In this document: positions 42,117 through 53,832 of the stretch, piece by piece
Layout of the letters: each line of letters opens with the position of its first letter
Numbering within the stretch: position 1 is the stretch's first letter
DNA from: Symbiodinium natans
Taxonomy: Eukaryota > Sar > Dinophyceae > Suessiales > Symbiodiniaceae
NCBI GenBank assembly: GCA_905221605.1
Contig: CAJNDS010000267.1
Coordinates: 1-64,000, forward strand
Reading direction: 5' to 3'
Length of the DNA: 64,000 nucleotides
The notes under the pieces: generated by a model
Seen by the model: the letters and a program-made list of their open reading frames with translations, nothing else
Told to the model about the DNA's origin: nothing
Databases searched by the model: none
Program-made: the position numbers and the translations under genes

Positions 42117-43600
42117 TCACTCTGCAAGCGTTATGACTGGACCCCCTGACAGGACGTGACCTGCAATGCACGCTTGTGTTTACCATTGTTGCGCCATGTG
42201 GCAAAGATGTTGCATGGAAAGCCTTGCTTGCTGCTGCAAGTTGCAGGTGCCCACGATTGCAAAAGCTCCTGCTCCACCGGCGCCAAGGCTGTGGGGAGCC
42301 GCTACGCAGGCCTGGCCGCATCGAGTTCGTTTTTTGACGTGTGCGTGTGTGAGGTTGGTAAAAATGCATTGGCGCCAGTTTGACATTGCCATGCCATTTT
42401 TTTGCCGCAAGATGGGAAACGGAGGTGGTGCCATCCGCAGCAAAGGCATCTGCCAAGGCAGCGTTGGCAAAGTTGTCTCATGGCAGCGCTGTCTCAAAGG
42501 TGCAGCTTTTGTAGTTCACTCTGCAAGCGTTATGACTGGAACCCCTGACAGGACGTAACCTGCAATGCACGCTTGTGTTTCCCATTGTTGCGCCACGTGG
42601 CAAAGATGTTGCATGGAAAGCCTTGCTTGCTGCTGCAAGTTGCAGGTGCCCACGATTGCAAAAGCTCCTGCTCCACCGGCACCAGGGCTGTGGGGACCCG
42701 CTACGCAGGCCTGGCCGCATCGAGTTCGTTTTTTGACGTGTGCGTGTGTGAGGTTGGTAAAAATGCATTGGCGCCAGTTTGACATTGCCATGCCATTTTT
42801 TGCCGCAAGATGGGAAACGGAGGTGGTGCCATCCGCAGCAAAGGCATCTGCCAAGGCAGCGTTGGCAAAGTTGTCTCATGGCAGCGCTGTCTCAAAGGTG
42901 CAGCTTTTGTAGTTCACTCTGCAAGCGTTATGACTGGAACCCCTGACAGGACGTAACTTGCAATGCACGCTTGTGTTTCCCATTGTTGCGCCATGTGGCA
43001 AAGATGTTGCATGGAAAGCCTTGCTTGCTGCTGCAAGTTGCAGGTGCCCACGATTGCAAAAGCTCCTGCTCCACCGGCACCAGGGCTGTGGGGAGCCGCT
43101 ACGCAGGCCTGGCCGCATCGAGTTCGTTTTTTGACGTGTGCGTGTGTGAGGTTGGTAAAAATGCATTGGCGCCAGTTTGACATTGCCATGCCATTTCTTT
43201 GCCGCAAGATGGGAAACGGAGGTGGTGCCATCCGCAGCAAAGGCATCTGCCAAGGCAGCGTTGGCAAAGTTGTCTCATGGCAGCGCTGTCTCAAAGGTGC
43301 AGCTTTTGTAGTTCACTCTGCAAGCGTTATGACTGGAACCCCTGACAGGACGTAACCTGCAATGCGCGCTTGTGTTTCCCATTGTTGCGCCATGTGGCAA
43401 AGATGTTGCATGGAAAGCCTTGCTTGCTGCTGCAAGTTGCAGGTGCCCACGATTGCAGAAGCTCCTGCTCCACCGGCACCAGGGCTGTGGGGACCCGCTA
43501 CGCAGGCCTGGCCGCATCGAGTTCGTTTTTTGACGTGTGCGTGTGTAAGGTTGGTAAAAATGCATTGGCGCCAGTTTGACATTGCCATGCCATTTTTTTG
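42117..43600 (+). repeat. Tandem array, 3.7 copies of a ~398-bp unit
   Basis: Units start at about 42,117, 42,516, 42,914 and 43,313 (TCACTCTGCAAGCGTTATGA). Copies differ at only a few positions. The last is cut after the GCCATGCCATTTTTTTGG block. Each contains open frames of 100-130 codons in several phases (for example MGNGGGAIRSKGICQGSVGK). Because several phases stay open and the units are nearly identical, coding potential cannot be judged. Confidence 0.95.
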
Positions 43601-43619
43601 GCTCGTAAATGCCCTGATA

Positions 43620-44240
43620 GCAGGACGAACCATAAACACCCTAAAGGCCCTGAAGACCCTTAACCCTTAGAACCCTTTCCGCCCCCTAAGCTCTGAAATC
43701 CCGAAAAAGCCTAAGAAAAGAATGCCAAAATTAAAACGCCCTAAGCCCCAAAAGACCAAAAATGCCTCAAACACAGCCTAACCCCAAAACCCTAAACCCT
43801 AAACTTAATGGCCCTAAAAGCCCTGGCAGCCCTGAAAATCCTAAACGCCCTTAAGAACCCCTGAAAAGCCTAAGAACCCAGAAGGGCTAAATGCCCTAAA
43901 CGTTCCCAACATGCCATAAACCCTACCAGCCCTAAAAGTGCTCAATGCCCTAAAAGGCCTAGAACCCATGAAGCTTCAAAAAGCCTTAAAATCCTCACAA
44001 CCCAAAACCCTAAAAGAAACACTTGCGACCAAATATTCAGCCCCCCAAAACCCTAAGCCCTAAAATCCTAAGATTTTGTACGCAGGCGCATTCCTAGACT
44101 CTAGACCCTGAATCCTAACCCTAAGGCCGTAAAGGCCATGCACCTGAAGCACGGGGCTTCTGTAAAGGCTCCAAATTATCCTTGTAACCAATTAGCTTGA
44201 GACTCAACCCTGAACTGAATCCCCAACCGTAAATCCTCAA
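43620..44240 (-). repeat. Long degenerate CCCTAAA-type array
   Basis: About 600 bases of CCCTAAA, GCCCTAAAAG, CCCTTAAG-like words with spacing near seven bases. It looks like a heavily mutated internal telomere-type array. Confidence 0.75.
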
Positions 44241-44389
44241 TCCAACGCCACCTCAACCCCTAGAGGCACTACCCCCCTCCCCCGAAACCTCCGAAAGTCC
44301 GGAGTTTTTGAAGGCTTTTCTTTTTGGCGTGCCAGGATTTTAGGGTTTTAGGGGTTTGAGAACGAGGGCCTAGCGGTCGATCCTAGGAC

Positions 44390-44470
44390 TCCGCAATAGT
44401 AATCCGTTCCAGAAAGCGTGCGCAGACAGGACGCACTGTACGCATAGTCGGCGTGGGAAGCGCGGGAGTT
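44390..44470 (-). repeat. Inverted relative of 46,070-46,165
   Basis: The minus strand reads GCGTACAGTGCGTCCTGTCT and encodes ADYAYSASCLRTLSG; the plus strand at 46,070 encodes RADCAYSAS. The two lie 1.7 kb apart in opposite orientation. Confidence 0.6.
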
Positions 44471-44919
44471 TGGTGTTAAAATCATCTTGCCTTTAACCGG
44501 ATTGACTTCTTCTTCAGACGTAAAACACAGTACCTGTCGACAACTATTGTGATCTGCGAACAGAGAAAGCAGCACGACAAGCAAAAACCCTTGACCAAAC
44601 TCGGAACTGAATTTGGAACCCGGTAACCCTACAGTAGGAGCTTAAACCGGAAAACCCTTACACCCTGGGTTTTCTGCCGGAAACCCTTGCACCCCGACGT
44701 TTCTGGGCTCGCGGTTTTGGAGTGCAAGGTTTTGGCTACTCTTCGGTTGGGTTTAGTTGGGGGTTTAGGGACTTTAGGGCCTGGGGTTTCAGGTCAGGGC
44801 AAGCAACCTGTTTGAGGCCACCCTTAGAGCAAAGCCAGACCCGAATCCTAAACCATCGCAGGATGAAAGGATGAATTGCACGCCCAACCTGTCCAAAGAG
44901 CTGAGGAAGGTCCATCCGC

Positions 44920-45370
44920 AGGGGTACATCGAGGGATAGGGGGTTTAGAAATAGAGGGTTCAGAAGGTTTCGCAGCGAAAATCCGAAGGGAGCCCATTGT
45001 GGTTCGTAAGGCTCCGTAAGGGTTTCGGGGCGAAGGCAAGCTGACCAAAGGAGCGTTCGGAGTCCCTGGCTGGAAGTGTGTGTGGGGACCAGCCTGAGTC
45101 CGAGGAGATCCTGCAAACGGCGGGGGGAGGAGGGGGGCGAGGGCCGGACCAAAAACCTGTGAAGGTGGTGACGTTGTTTTTTTACCCCAAATGCTGCCAG
45201 GGCCCCAAAAAACCTCGGCTTTTGAATTTTCGTTTCTCGCTTGAGAAACGTGAAAGGAAGTCGCAGCAGTTCTCAGATCCTGAAGCCTCCGCAGGGAGAG
45301 GATAGTCCACAAGTCTTTAGGGTGATCTAGCAGTCGTAGTCGATGTCCCGTGCCCTAGAGAATTAGTTGC
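44920..45370. repeat. Dispersed repeat R1, copy 3
   Basis: Carries GGGTACATCGAGGGATAGGG at 44,922 and ends with a block matching 39,850-39,955 (GATCTAGCAGTCGTAG, GCCCTAGAGAATTAGTTGC). Copies 1 and 3 end at a similar point, which may be the true element end. Confidence 0.75.
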
Positions 45371-45420
45371 CTGGGACAAGTTGCAGGTGGGCGCGACACA
45401 GGCCTGGTCGCATCGAGTTG

Positions 45421-45461
<41 letters not shown>

Positions 45462-45462
45462 T

Positions 45463-45504
<42 letters not shown>

Positions 45505-45546
45505 TCTCTGTCTCTTTCTCTATATAATATACGTGTATTTGTATTT

Positions 45547-45630
<84 letters not shown>

Positions 45631-45661
45631 GTATACGTATACGTATACGTATACGTATACG

Positions 45662-45710
<49 letters not shown>

Positions 45711-45725
45711 GCTTGCATACATACA
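45421..45725 (+). repeat. (GT)n and (ATATAC/GTATAC)n microsatellites
   Basis: A 90-base GT run broken by a T run, then 45,541-45,715 of ATACAT hexamers with a central GTATAC block. Repeat-encoded frames only. Confidence 0.95.
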
Positions 45726-46069
45726 TATATGTTTTATGCGTGTGATATCATGATTGAGCTTGCGTTTGCTTGAAATTTCTTGAACGGAGAACGCTCAACG
45801 CGATAGAGCCAGTCAGATTTGCACGAGAGAATGAAAACGATCAAAACTTGCTAAACATTTTTGTGGGTTACGAAGACCCGGGAGACTGGGGTGCTTGTCA
45901 GCTTTTTCCTAGAAGACGAGGGCCTGGAACTCCAGTGCAGCTGCCGATCCAAAAAGTCTCGCGTGTAGTATCTCACCTTTCGCAGCCCACAGCAGCTTTT
46001 GACTGGTACTGCGTTTTAAGTCTGCGGACTAGTCAGGCTAGAAGGCAAGATGATGTAGCGCCGGAGTGC

Positions 46070-46165
46070 CACCCTTGCCGTGCCGACTGTGCGTACAGTG
46101 CGTCCTTGTGTGCGTGTGAGAGAGTGATTCTGTGTGCGCGTTCTGGAGGGGATTGCTACTACAGT
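46070..46165 (+). repeat. Inverted relative of 44,390-44,470
   Basis: Part of an open frame 45,770-46,189 (139 codons) that has no other defensible feature. The conserved piece is CCGACTGTGCGTACAGTGCG followed by TTCTGGAGGGGATTGCTACT. Confidence 0.55.
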
Positions 46166-46653
46166 GTCCCCCAAACCCTAAGCCCCTGAAGAAACCTAAG
46201 ACTTGCTAGATGTTGTATGCAGGCTTATGATGATCCTTCACCCTAGTATTAAACCCCAAACCCGAAGGCCATAAAGGCCATGAACCGGAAGGGTGGGGCT
46301 CTGGTTAAGGGCTTGATTTTGACCTTGTTCGGTTTAGAGATGAGGGTTTAGGGTTTCCGGTTTCAGGTTCGGGTAAGCAACGCATTCGAGGCCGAGACCA
46401 AACCCAGACCCAAAGCCCTAGACCCTCGCAGGAAAGAATCCTCCATGAAGTTGCAATGGTTCGATCCATGCTGGAGGCCGGGGGGGGGGGTTGAACCCGA
46501 AGGCTGCAAAGGCCATGAGCCTGAAGCATGGGGCTCGTGCGTTCTGTTAAGGGCTTGATTTGTCGGGTTTAGGGCCTTTGGGGCGAGGGTTTCGGGTTTC
46601 CAGGTTCGGATATGCAACGTATTTGAGGTCGGCCCGTCGGAGTGGGCCCTGCG

Positions 46654-46917
46654 TTGATTGAAAGATCATCTTTGAGCGTACCCCTAGTTGCTGCTTAGGA
46701 CTCGCGTGACCCTGGCAGCGTCCCAAAAGCTGCTTCAGGATGCTTGATTGATTGAGACCTGCGTCTGGCCTGCGTCTGGCCTTGCTTGATTGAAAGATCA
46801 TCTTTGAGCGTACCCCTAGTTGCTGTTTAGGACTCGCGTGACCCTGGCAGCGTCCCAAAAGCTGCTTCAGGATGCTTGAGATGTATTGAGGCCTGCGTCC
46901 GGCTTGAAGCATTGCGC
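46654..46917 (+). repeat. Tandem duplication, 2 x 132 bp
   Basis: TTGATTGAAAGATCATCTTT begins each unit (46,654 and 46,786). The first ~100 bases of the units are almost identical (one base differs in TGCT(G)CTTAGG) and the ends diverge. Confidence 0.9.
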
Positions 46918-47169
46918 TTGAAGCTTTGCTGCTTGACCAGTCTTCAGAGATTGCATCGACTGCATGGACACTGCGTCGTTGCTCGAGAGTCTGCATGTTG
47001 TTGTGTTGATGAATCTAGGTTTAAAGGGGGGGTAGCTGGAGTTCGAAACAGCCTGTTGCTGTTGTGAAAATTTCGTTGGTGCCAGCCATGAGCTCACCTG
47101 CGTGGGCAAGACCCACTAACTTCTTGCCGGACGGCACGAGATGACAGGGAAAGCAATGGTCTTCGGGCC

Positions 47170-47885
47170 ATGACCATGACAAGCAGCAACTGTCAACTGA
47201 CAACACGCACCTCAGCAATTCTCGTTTATCGTGCAGCTGCTGGTGTTGCACTATTCTTTCAAACCTTAAGAGCAAAGTTGGCGCTGACGTGGACGAACCC
47301 AGAGCAGCAACGCACAAAGCTGGCAGAGCTTCGTGGTCAGAGCATTAAACACTTCCCGATTGAAAGTCACAAACAGCAGTTGGAAGTGCCGTGCTTGGCA
47401 GCAGTGGTGTGTAACTGGCTACCACGTTGGCACTTGTGTTTCATGTTACCTGGTTGGCCAGTGTTGACTGATGAGGATGGAAGAACTCTAGACCTAGTAG
47501 AGAGCTTACGAAGCTCAGATGTATAAGGAACTTTCGGCGGCCTTCTTCCTGCAGAACGGTGGACTCTTGGATGACGAGATTGGGGTCCAGGGTCTGTTAA
47601 GCCGACATCTTCAACCACCAGTCGGTTGGTTTTCAGTCATACAGGTAGCGCTGGACATAGAAAGACCGAGCATGCTTGAAAGTAGCAAGAGATGCGGTGT
47701 TTAGGAAACAAGGATTGTTCGTTGCAGAGGTTGCTGCTTTCTACACAATTCGAAACACGATCCCTGAAACGTGGGCCACAAGTCTTTCACGATTTGCGTT
47801 GCCGACTGAGGTGTTGGTATTTGAACCCGTTTTAAAGCCACTTGGTAAATGTACTGTGATCAACACGCGGTCCCACGGTCAATAA
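47170..47885 (+). other. Protein-like frames, unidentified gene fragments
   Basis: The frame ending at 47,526 reads KLALTWTNPEQQRTKLAELR, VCNWLPRWHLCFMLPGWPVL and TDEDGRTLDLVESLRSS. The next (47,519-47,704) reads MYKELSAAFFLQNGGLLDDE and VQGLLSRHLQPPVGWFSVIQ. A third (47,676-47,885) reads FVAEVAAFYTIRNTIPETWA. Successive frames in one direction suggest several exons, or a decayed gene with frameshifts. Splice sites were not resolved and no family was recognised. Confidence 0.3.
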
Positions 47886-47989
47886 AGGTTCACGCGCACA
47901 TTTCTTCTTCATCATGCTTTGGAGTACATGAAAAACATGGACACTTTTGGCATTTCTTGGCGACTGGCACCCAAACCCCGCGCCATCCC

Positions 47990-48235
47990 GCGCCCTAAAC
48001 TCCAAACCCTAAATCCCATACCTTAAACCCTAAACCCCAAACCCTGAACCCTGAACCCTAAACCCTAAACCCTTAACAGCCTGCGATGCGCAGCCCAGGA
48101 GGTGGCGTGGGACGCCAAGTGTCGGGGCCTGCTGCTCCAGTCGAAGGTGGGATTTTGTTTCCCAAAATGGCGACCCCAACAGATCCTCTCTTTTTGAGGG
48201 TCTAGGGTCTAGGGTTTAGGTTCTAGGGTTTAGGG
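47990..48235. repeat. Telomere-like tracts
   Basis: CCCTAAA repeats in near-perfect form at 48,000-48,072, and TTTAGGG-like repeats at 48,195-48,235 in the opposite sense. Confidence 0.8.
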
Positions 48236-49239
48236 CTACTGGGACCCAGAGTAGCCCTTGTAACCTCCTGTAAACCAAAAAGGGCACCCTGTTCATTCCT
48301 AGGCTACTCCTGGCTCTAGCTTTCTAACCATAGTCAGATGGGCGTTCCTGTATGGTGGCTTCCGGGCCCCAGTGTATATGTAGGCAGAGGGATCGCTCTA
48401 GCAAACTTACACTGCCACAACTGCGCTGCCAGGTGGCATGCCTCAGGCTCCACTTCGCCGGGTTCGCCGGGGGCCTTGTAGCCCCGGACCCCCGAGTCCT
48501 ACGTGGGGTCTTCAGGGTAAGGTTCGGTGCTCAGGTCGACTGAAATTGTCACGCCTCCAACTCATGGACCTTTGGAGACAGCCCCTGAAAAATGCTGATG
48601 TCACGGTCGCGAAGGAAGGACCAGAGTGTAGGGCTTCCAGGTTCCCCGAAACCCTGCCCAACTCACAAAAACCCCTCCGCCTCCCCGAGCCAAGGAGAGA
48701 GCCCTTAAATGTCCATAATGCCTTCAAGTGTCAAAGAGCCCCAACAGCACCTAAAGCCCCCCCCCCCTCGTAAACTCAAAGACCTGAACACCCTGCCCCC
48801 TTCCCGCCTCAAAAGGCCCTGCCGTGGGATATCCAGACGCCTTGCCGTGGTTTCTCGAGTGCATTCCAGTTTTTTGTGTTGTTGCAAGTACAATTATTAT
48901 TATTATCCTTATCGTTATCTTTTTGTTATTACATTTGTTATTATTACAAGCCCGTCATGCCACTAAGGGAGATCGAGGAGGTGTAGGTGCCAGGGGCTCA
49001 AAGTGGCGTTGCTTGTCATCATTCATGTTGTGCGTGCGTGCCTGCGTGCGTGCATGCGTGCGTGCGTGCATCACACTCCGCTATCTCCAACGCGCTCCTG
49101 TGCTCCCAGCTGCAAATTCTCCAGCACGCTGGAAAACAAACAATTTCAGCCAAGTGAAGGAGGCAGTGAAGGGTAGATCATGTCAGGAGGTACTACTGAT
49201 GATACCAATCCGCAATCCAAAGCAGATGTTCAGGAAACC

Positions 49240-49362
49240 CCGCGATTCAGGAAGCCCGGCGATTCAGGAAACTCGAAGATTCAAACCACGCGATGCAGGA
49301 AACCACGCGATTCAGAAAACCGTGCGATTCAAGAAACCACTCGTTTCAGGAAACCACGCTCG
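49240..49362 (+). repeat. GATTCAGGAAACCACGC array, ~17-bp units
   Basis: About seven units such as GATTCAGGAAACCACGC. The opposite-strand version occurs 330 bases downstream. Confidence 0.8.
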
Positions 49363-49689
49363 AACCCCGGATCCGCGCGGCAACCGAAATTTCCAAGCAA
49401 GTGCAAAGGCAGGGGGGGATGGGCGGTCGATTCCGGCCGGGATCCGCCCTGTTGAAATTTTCACGCAACTGCAAAGGCAGCGACGGGGGTGTGGGGGGAT
49501 GATAATGTTCATGTCACGCCTGCTTTCAGAAAGTTTTGCGAGTCAGGGGTTGCTTCCTGCAGGCGACAGTGCCATTCAGGAAACTGCTAATTCCGGGATC
49601 CACCCGGTTGGAATTCTCAAGCCACTGCAAAGGCAGCGACGGGGGGGGGGGGGTTGGGGGGCATGATAACGTGCATGTCACACGCTTCA

Positions 49690-50000
49690 TTTTCCTGAAT
49701 CACCTGGTTTGCGAATCTGCGTGCTTCATTTTCCTGAATCACCTAGTTTCCGAATTCGCGCGCCCGAGTTTCCTGAATCACCCGGTTTCCGAATCCGCGC
49801 GCGTCATTTCCCGAATCACCTGGCTTCCGAATCCGCGCGCTCCAGTTTCCTGAATCAGCTAGTTTCCGAATCCGCACACTCCAGTTTCCTGAATCACCTC
49901 GTTTCCTGAATCCTGGTTTCCCGATTTCCGGTTTCCTGAATCAGCTGGTGTCCGAATCCGCGTTTTCCATTTTCCTGAATCGGCGGGTTTCTCGAGACCT
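49690..50000 (-). repeat. Inverted counterpart array, ~39-bp units
   Basis: Units of TTTCCTGAATCACCTGGTTT followed by CCGAATCCGCGCGC occur seven to eight times from 49,692. The motif is the reverse complement of the 49,240 array with an added half-unit, so the two arrays could pair. Confidence 0.8.
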
Positions 50001-50434
50001 GGTTTCCCGAATCCGCTCTTTTCAGAATCCTTTCTTTCCAATTTACGAATCGTACCCAGGCATCCGAATGCATCCAAACATCACGTTTGGGAAGCTCGCT
50101 CCATCGATTTTAAGAGGGCTCTGCAGAGGCGAAAGATTCGGGTCTAGGGTTTATTTAGGGCGTATTTGGGGTTTATGGGGTTAGGGTTTAGGGTGTGAAT
50201 TCTTCTCAGCACACAGGTCTGTGACGACCGGTGAAGGCCTCCGCAGGGTGTTGGTACACCTGCAGCAATGAACAACACTGCTCAAGCACAACGGCGCTTG
50301 AGCCAAGAACTCTGTAAGTTGCGTGCATTCGGCGCGCAAGTGTAGCTGCCTGCCCAGCTAAATCGCCAATGACCAGACTCTCTCTTTCCGGGATGTGCGT
50401 TTGCTTGCGCCAATCATGTGAGCAAAAGGCAGAT

Positions 50435-50510
50435 GGGGGTTTAGGATATCAGGGGTACATGCTTGCGGATTTGGGGGTCTATACTAGGGGTCCCCTATTA
50501 ACGTAAACCC
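50435..50510. mobile_element. ~76-bp MITE-like repeat, copy 4
   Basis: This copy begins GGGGGTTTAGGATATCAGGG and ends CCCCTATTAACGTAAACCC. It is shorter than copy 3 because part of the core is missing. The flanks are unique, so it is an independent insertion of the same family. Confidence 0.6.
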
Positions 50511-50724
50511 AGGGATGACTTGGCCCTGGCGCATGTATGGCTGGGGGATTCTTGTGGACGGCATGGGCTCAAGCGCATCTGAGCACACTAGAGTTCAGGA
50601 GCATACTTTGAACCATGCATGGCTTCGAAAGAACGTTGTTTTTTGCCGGAAGCCTCATAAGCCACAGTCCTTAGTTCGGGAGACCCTGCAAGGCGTCAGC
50701 GCAGGCATCAATCAGGTTGAGAGC

Positions 50725-51640
50725 CTGAAACCCTAAACCCTAAACCCTCAAACCCCTAAACCCCAAACTCCGAACCTTAAACCCTCAAACCTCAAACCCT
50801 AAAACCTAAACCTGGTCTTCCCGAAGTGGCTCTGCGTCTTACACCAGTGCGGATCATGGCAGACCCTTCCCCCGTGCTACTGGTGGCCGCTGCCAACCAG
50901 GCTTATAGTCTTGTAGGGTTCTTAAGGGAGGGGGAACCATGGGGGAAGGTACCTAGGTAACCTAGGGAAACCCCCTTTCTTAAAAACCCTATAACAGACC
51001 TTTCAACAACCCGTAGAGTTCCGAGATGTTCCGAGTGGGAGACCCTAATCCCAAGCCTCAGCCCTCAAACCCTCAAACCCTAAACCCTGGAACCCCGGGC
51101 TTAAAACCCTAGAACCCAAAAACCTCCAAACCCTCAAGCCCTCAAGCCCTCAAGCCCTCAAACCCTCAAACCCTCAAACCCTCAAACCCTAGACCCTCTG
51201 AGGCTTCAGATTAAACCAGAGGTGCCAGTCTCGCTGTCGCGCGAGCGAGCGTGCCGTCGCGCGAGCGAGCGTATGCGCCCAAACCCTAAGCCCTTAACCC
51301 AGTAAAGTCAGGGTCCAAACCGCACATCCCTACCTACTAAGAATACTAAGCAATCCCTAGAATACTACGAATACTACGAATACTACGAATACTAAGAATA
51401 CTAAGAATACTAAGAATACTAAGAACACTATGAATATTAAGAATTCTAAGAATACTAACTCCTAACATGGAGCAGACATGTACTAGAAGCACCCTAAACC
51501 CTAAAACCTCATGTTCAGGTTGCTGACTCCCTTATCTTAGGGTCCTAGACAAGAACCCTAAGACCTGAAACTGCCCGAGCCCTCACAATCCCACAAACCC
51601 TCGGGCTCAGGGTTTCGGAATGTCGGGTTTAGGGCTTAGG
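50725..51640. repeat. Telomere-like arrays and (GAATACTAA)n
   Basis: CCCTAAA and CCCTCAAA-type repeats at 50,728-50,815 and 51,050-51,205. 51,336-51,458 holds 9-base GAATACTAA units. TTTAGGG-like words follow at 51,615-51,640. No gene is supported. Confidence 0.8.
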
Positions 51641-52710
51641 GGTTGAGGGTCAACAAAGCTTGAGACTGGGATTCCGAAGCCTTTCAGGTGCCAGCTCTTC
51701 CGCGCCGTGAAAGAGGCGCAGCTGACTCAGCCTGGGGTTCCCAGTGTTGCGCATCACCGCTCTTCATGTGCATAGGGGGAGTTTGTGGGGTTTGGGTTTT
51801 TAGGGTTTAGGGAAGGTTCCCAAGTGAATCCGAAGTTGGGCTTCTGTTGGCCAAGTCTGCACTAGGGTGCAGGGTTTATCAGGAAAGGGAGTGGAGGGGA
51901 GAGGGGAGGGGAGGGGAGGAGAGGGGGAGGGAGCGGAGCGGAGGAGGGAGCGGAGAAAAGAACAGGGAGAGGTCTTTCGATGACATCTTGCATGCGGTTG
52001 CATTTTCCCCCGTCCCCCATCCTGCTATGTTATTCATCGGCCATACAAGAAACCTCTCCCCGACCCGTGTAGGTCTAAAACCTATCCCCTTTACCGTCAA
52101 AGCCATGGACCCATGGACCCAAAAACCCTCGACGCCGAAGCCGCAGTTCTGAAGCTGCAACTCAGAGGTCTACTTTCCCGAAGCCTCCAAAGGGGGAATG
52201 ATCCAAGGTCCAGGCCCTTTGTCTGTTAAATTTAAAAGTAGGAAGGGCCCATAAGCTAGATCAACCCCGCAAATGCCGGCAGTCCATAAAGGCTTTGGTG
52301 CATGTCGGCACGGTCCCGATACAGCCACAGAACAAGCAGCCACATGGAGACAAGCACGCAGAACCCCAAGAACCCTCGACATCTGAAACGCAGAAAAAAA
52401 CAAACTCCAGGAGTGGCACGACGCGACATGTCCTAACCCCTGTTCACGAAGCCGGAAAACACGCAATCATGAGCATCTCACGCAATACTTTCGGTGGCCC
52501 CTTGTCTGTTCTGTCTTTGTCATTAGTCTCTCTGACAAGGTGGGAGGTCGTCGCTGTTCCAAGGATTCCGACCTTCTCTTCCTTCAGCTTCCCTCCCCTT
52601 CCCTCTTCCCTTTTTTCGCGCGGTCCAAACCCTTTTGAAAGACAGGAGAGAGGAACGCAGGAGGAAAAGAAAGCATGGAGAGGAGTAGGAATCGTTCGGG
52701 AAACTTCCCC

Positions 52711-52999
52711 CCGGCACAAACGAAAACATGGCGTAACGAATTGGGGGGTCTGTCCTTTGAAGGCATTCGCCCACCAATTTGATACGCCCAGTTTTTTTGT
52801 TTCATGCTTTGTCCATCGCACCGCCGCCGCAAACCGAAAACATGGCATAACAAATTGGGGTCTGTCCTTTGACTGCTTTCACCCCCCAAATGGTTACAGT
52901 TTTTGTTTCTCCTTTGTCCACGACGCCACCGTCACAAACCAAAAACATGACGTAACAAACTGGGGGGTCTGCCCTTTGAAGGCTTCCCCCCCACCAATT
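52711..52999 (+). repeat. Tandem repeat, 3 diverged ~100-117-bp units
   Basis: Each unit contains ACAAAC(G/C)(A)AAAACATGGCGTAAC, AA(T/C)TGGGG and TCTG(T/C)CCTTTGA. Starts lie near 52,714, 52,830 and 52,934. Open frames across it are not accepted as genes. Confidence 0.75.
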
Positions 53000-53689
53000 T
53001 CGTTTTGAGGTTGAAGACAACCCTCCCCTTTCTCTTTCTTATTCCCCTCTTTTCGCACCTTTCTGAAAAGAGTAAGAGAAGAAAGGACAAGAGAGATAAC
53101 TGCGCAGGTCTTTCCCGAGTTGCTTCAGCAAGCTGCAACAGGGTACCAAGTATGAGAGTTCAGAGCTTCTCGAAGACTCCTCGATCCAATTTGCCTCACA
53201 TCCACGTACGTACTTTTCTCTGCAGCGATTCGAATGGACCCATGTCCGCTCCTTCACAGGTTGGAGGCAACAACGTTTAGACAAGCGAAAGCTGCTCCCA
53301 AGACACCGAGCTCCGGAATCGTGCTGGATCATCTGCGTAGATGTATTCGTCCAGTAGTCACGGCTCTGCAATATGGCATTTTGGCTTCCCGATCGTGTGC
53401 CTTCACCCTAGCCACTATTGTTGTCCAATTGCTTCTACCTCGCCACCATGTTGCGACGGAAAGCAAGGAGCCAGTTCGGAACCTGCGCCCGTGAAACCCA
53501 CGTCTTGTCGGCACCTGTCAAGAAGCCCTGACTCTGCGCTTCACATATAGCAGCGCTGCTACTGAGGCATCCGCGACATCAGACATGACGCTTGCAACGA
53601 GCGGCGCCGGGTTCTCAGCGGCACATCGATTGCTGCATGTTGTTGATGGGAAACTTCATCTATTCTCTTGATCCTTTGTCAGTTGTCGA

Positions 53690-53770
53690 GATGTTTTGAG
53701 ACTGCGGGTCGGCTCAAAATTCAAGCCGCGAGTGGGTCAAAGTGACCTACTTTGAGTAGAGCATCGAACT
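53690..53770. promoter_or_regulatory. Conserved upstream palindromes of the TMEM151-PARP gene
   Basis: Two inverted repeats lie 60-145 bases before the start codon: CGGCTCAAAATTCAAGCCG and TCAAAGTGACCTACTTTGA. Both are identical in unit 2 (near 59,705 and 59,733). Strict conservation upstream of both copies suggests a regulatory or 5' UTR role, but recent duplication alone could explain it. Confidence 0.35.
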
Positions 53771-53832
53771 GGAGCAGAGCGACACAGTGCTACACAGTGC
53801 GCAGCAGGAGCGTCGGCAACAGCAGCGACGGC

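Noticed and set aside
42385-42410. GCCATTTTTTTGCCGCAAG as a spliced-leader gene in the tandem array
   Set aside because: It needs indels and mismatches to fit, and no GT donor follows the supposed exon as in real SL RNA genes.
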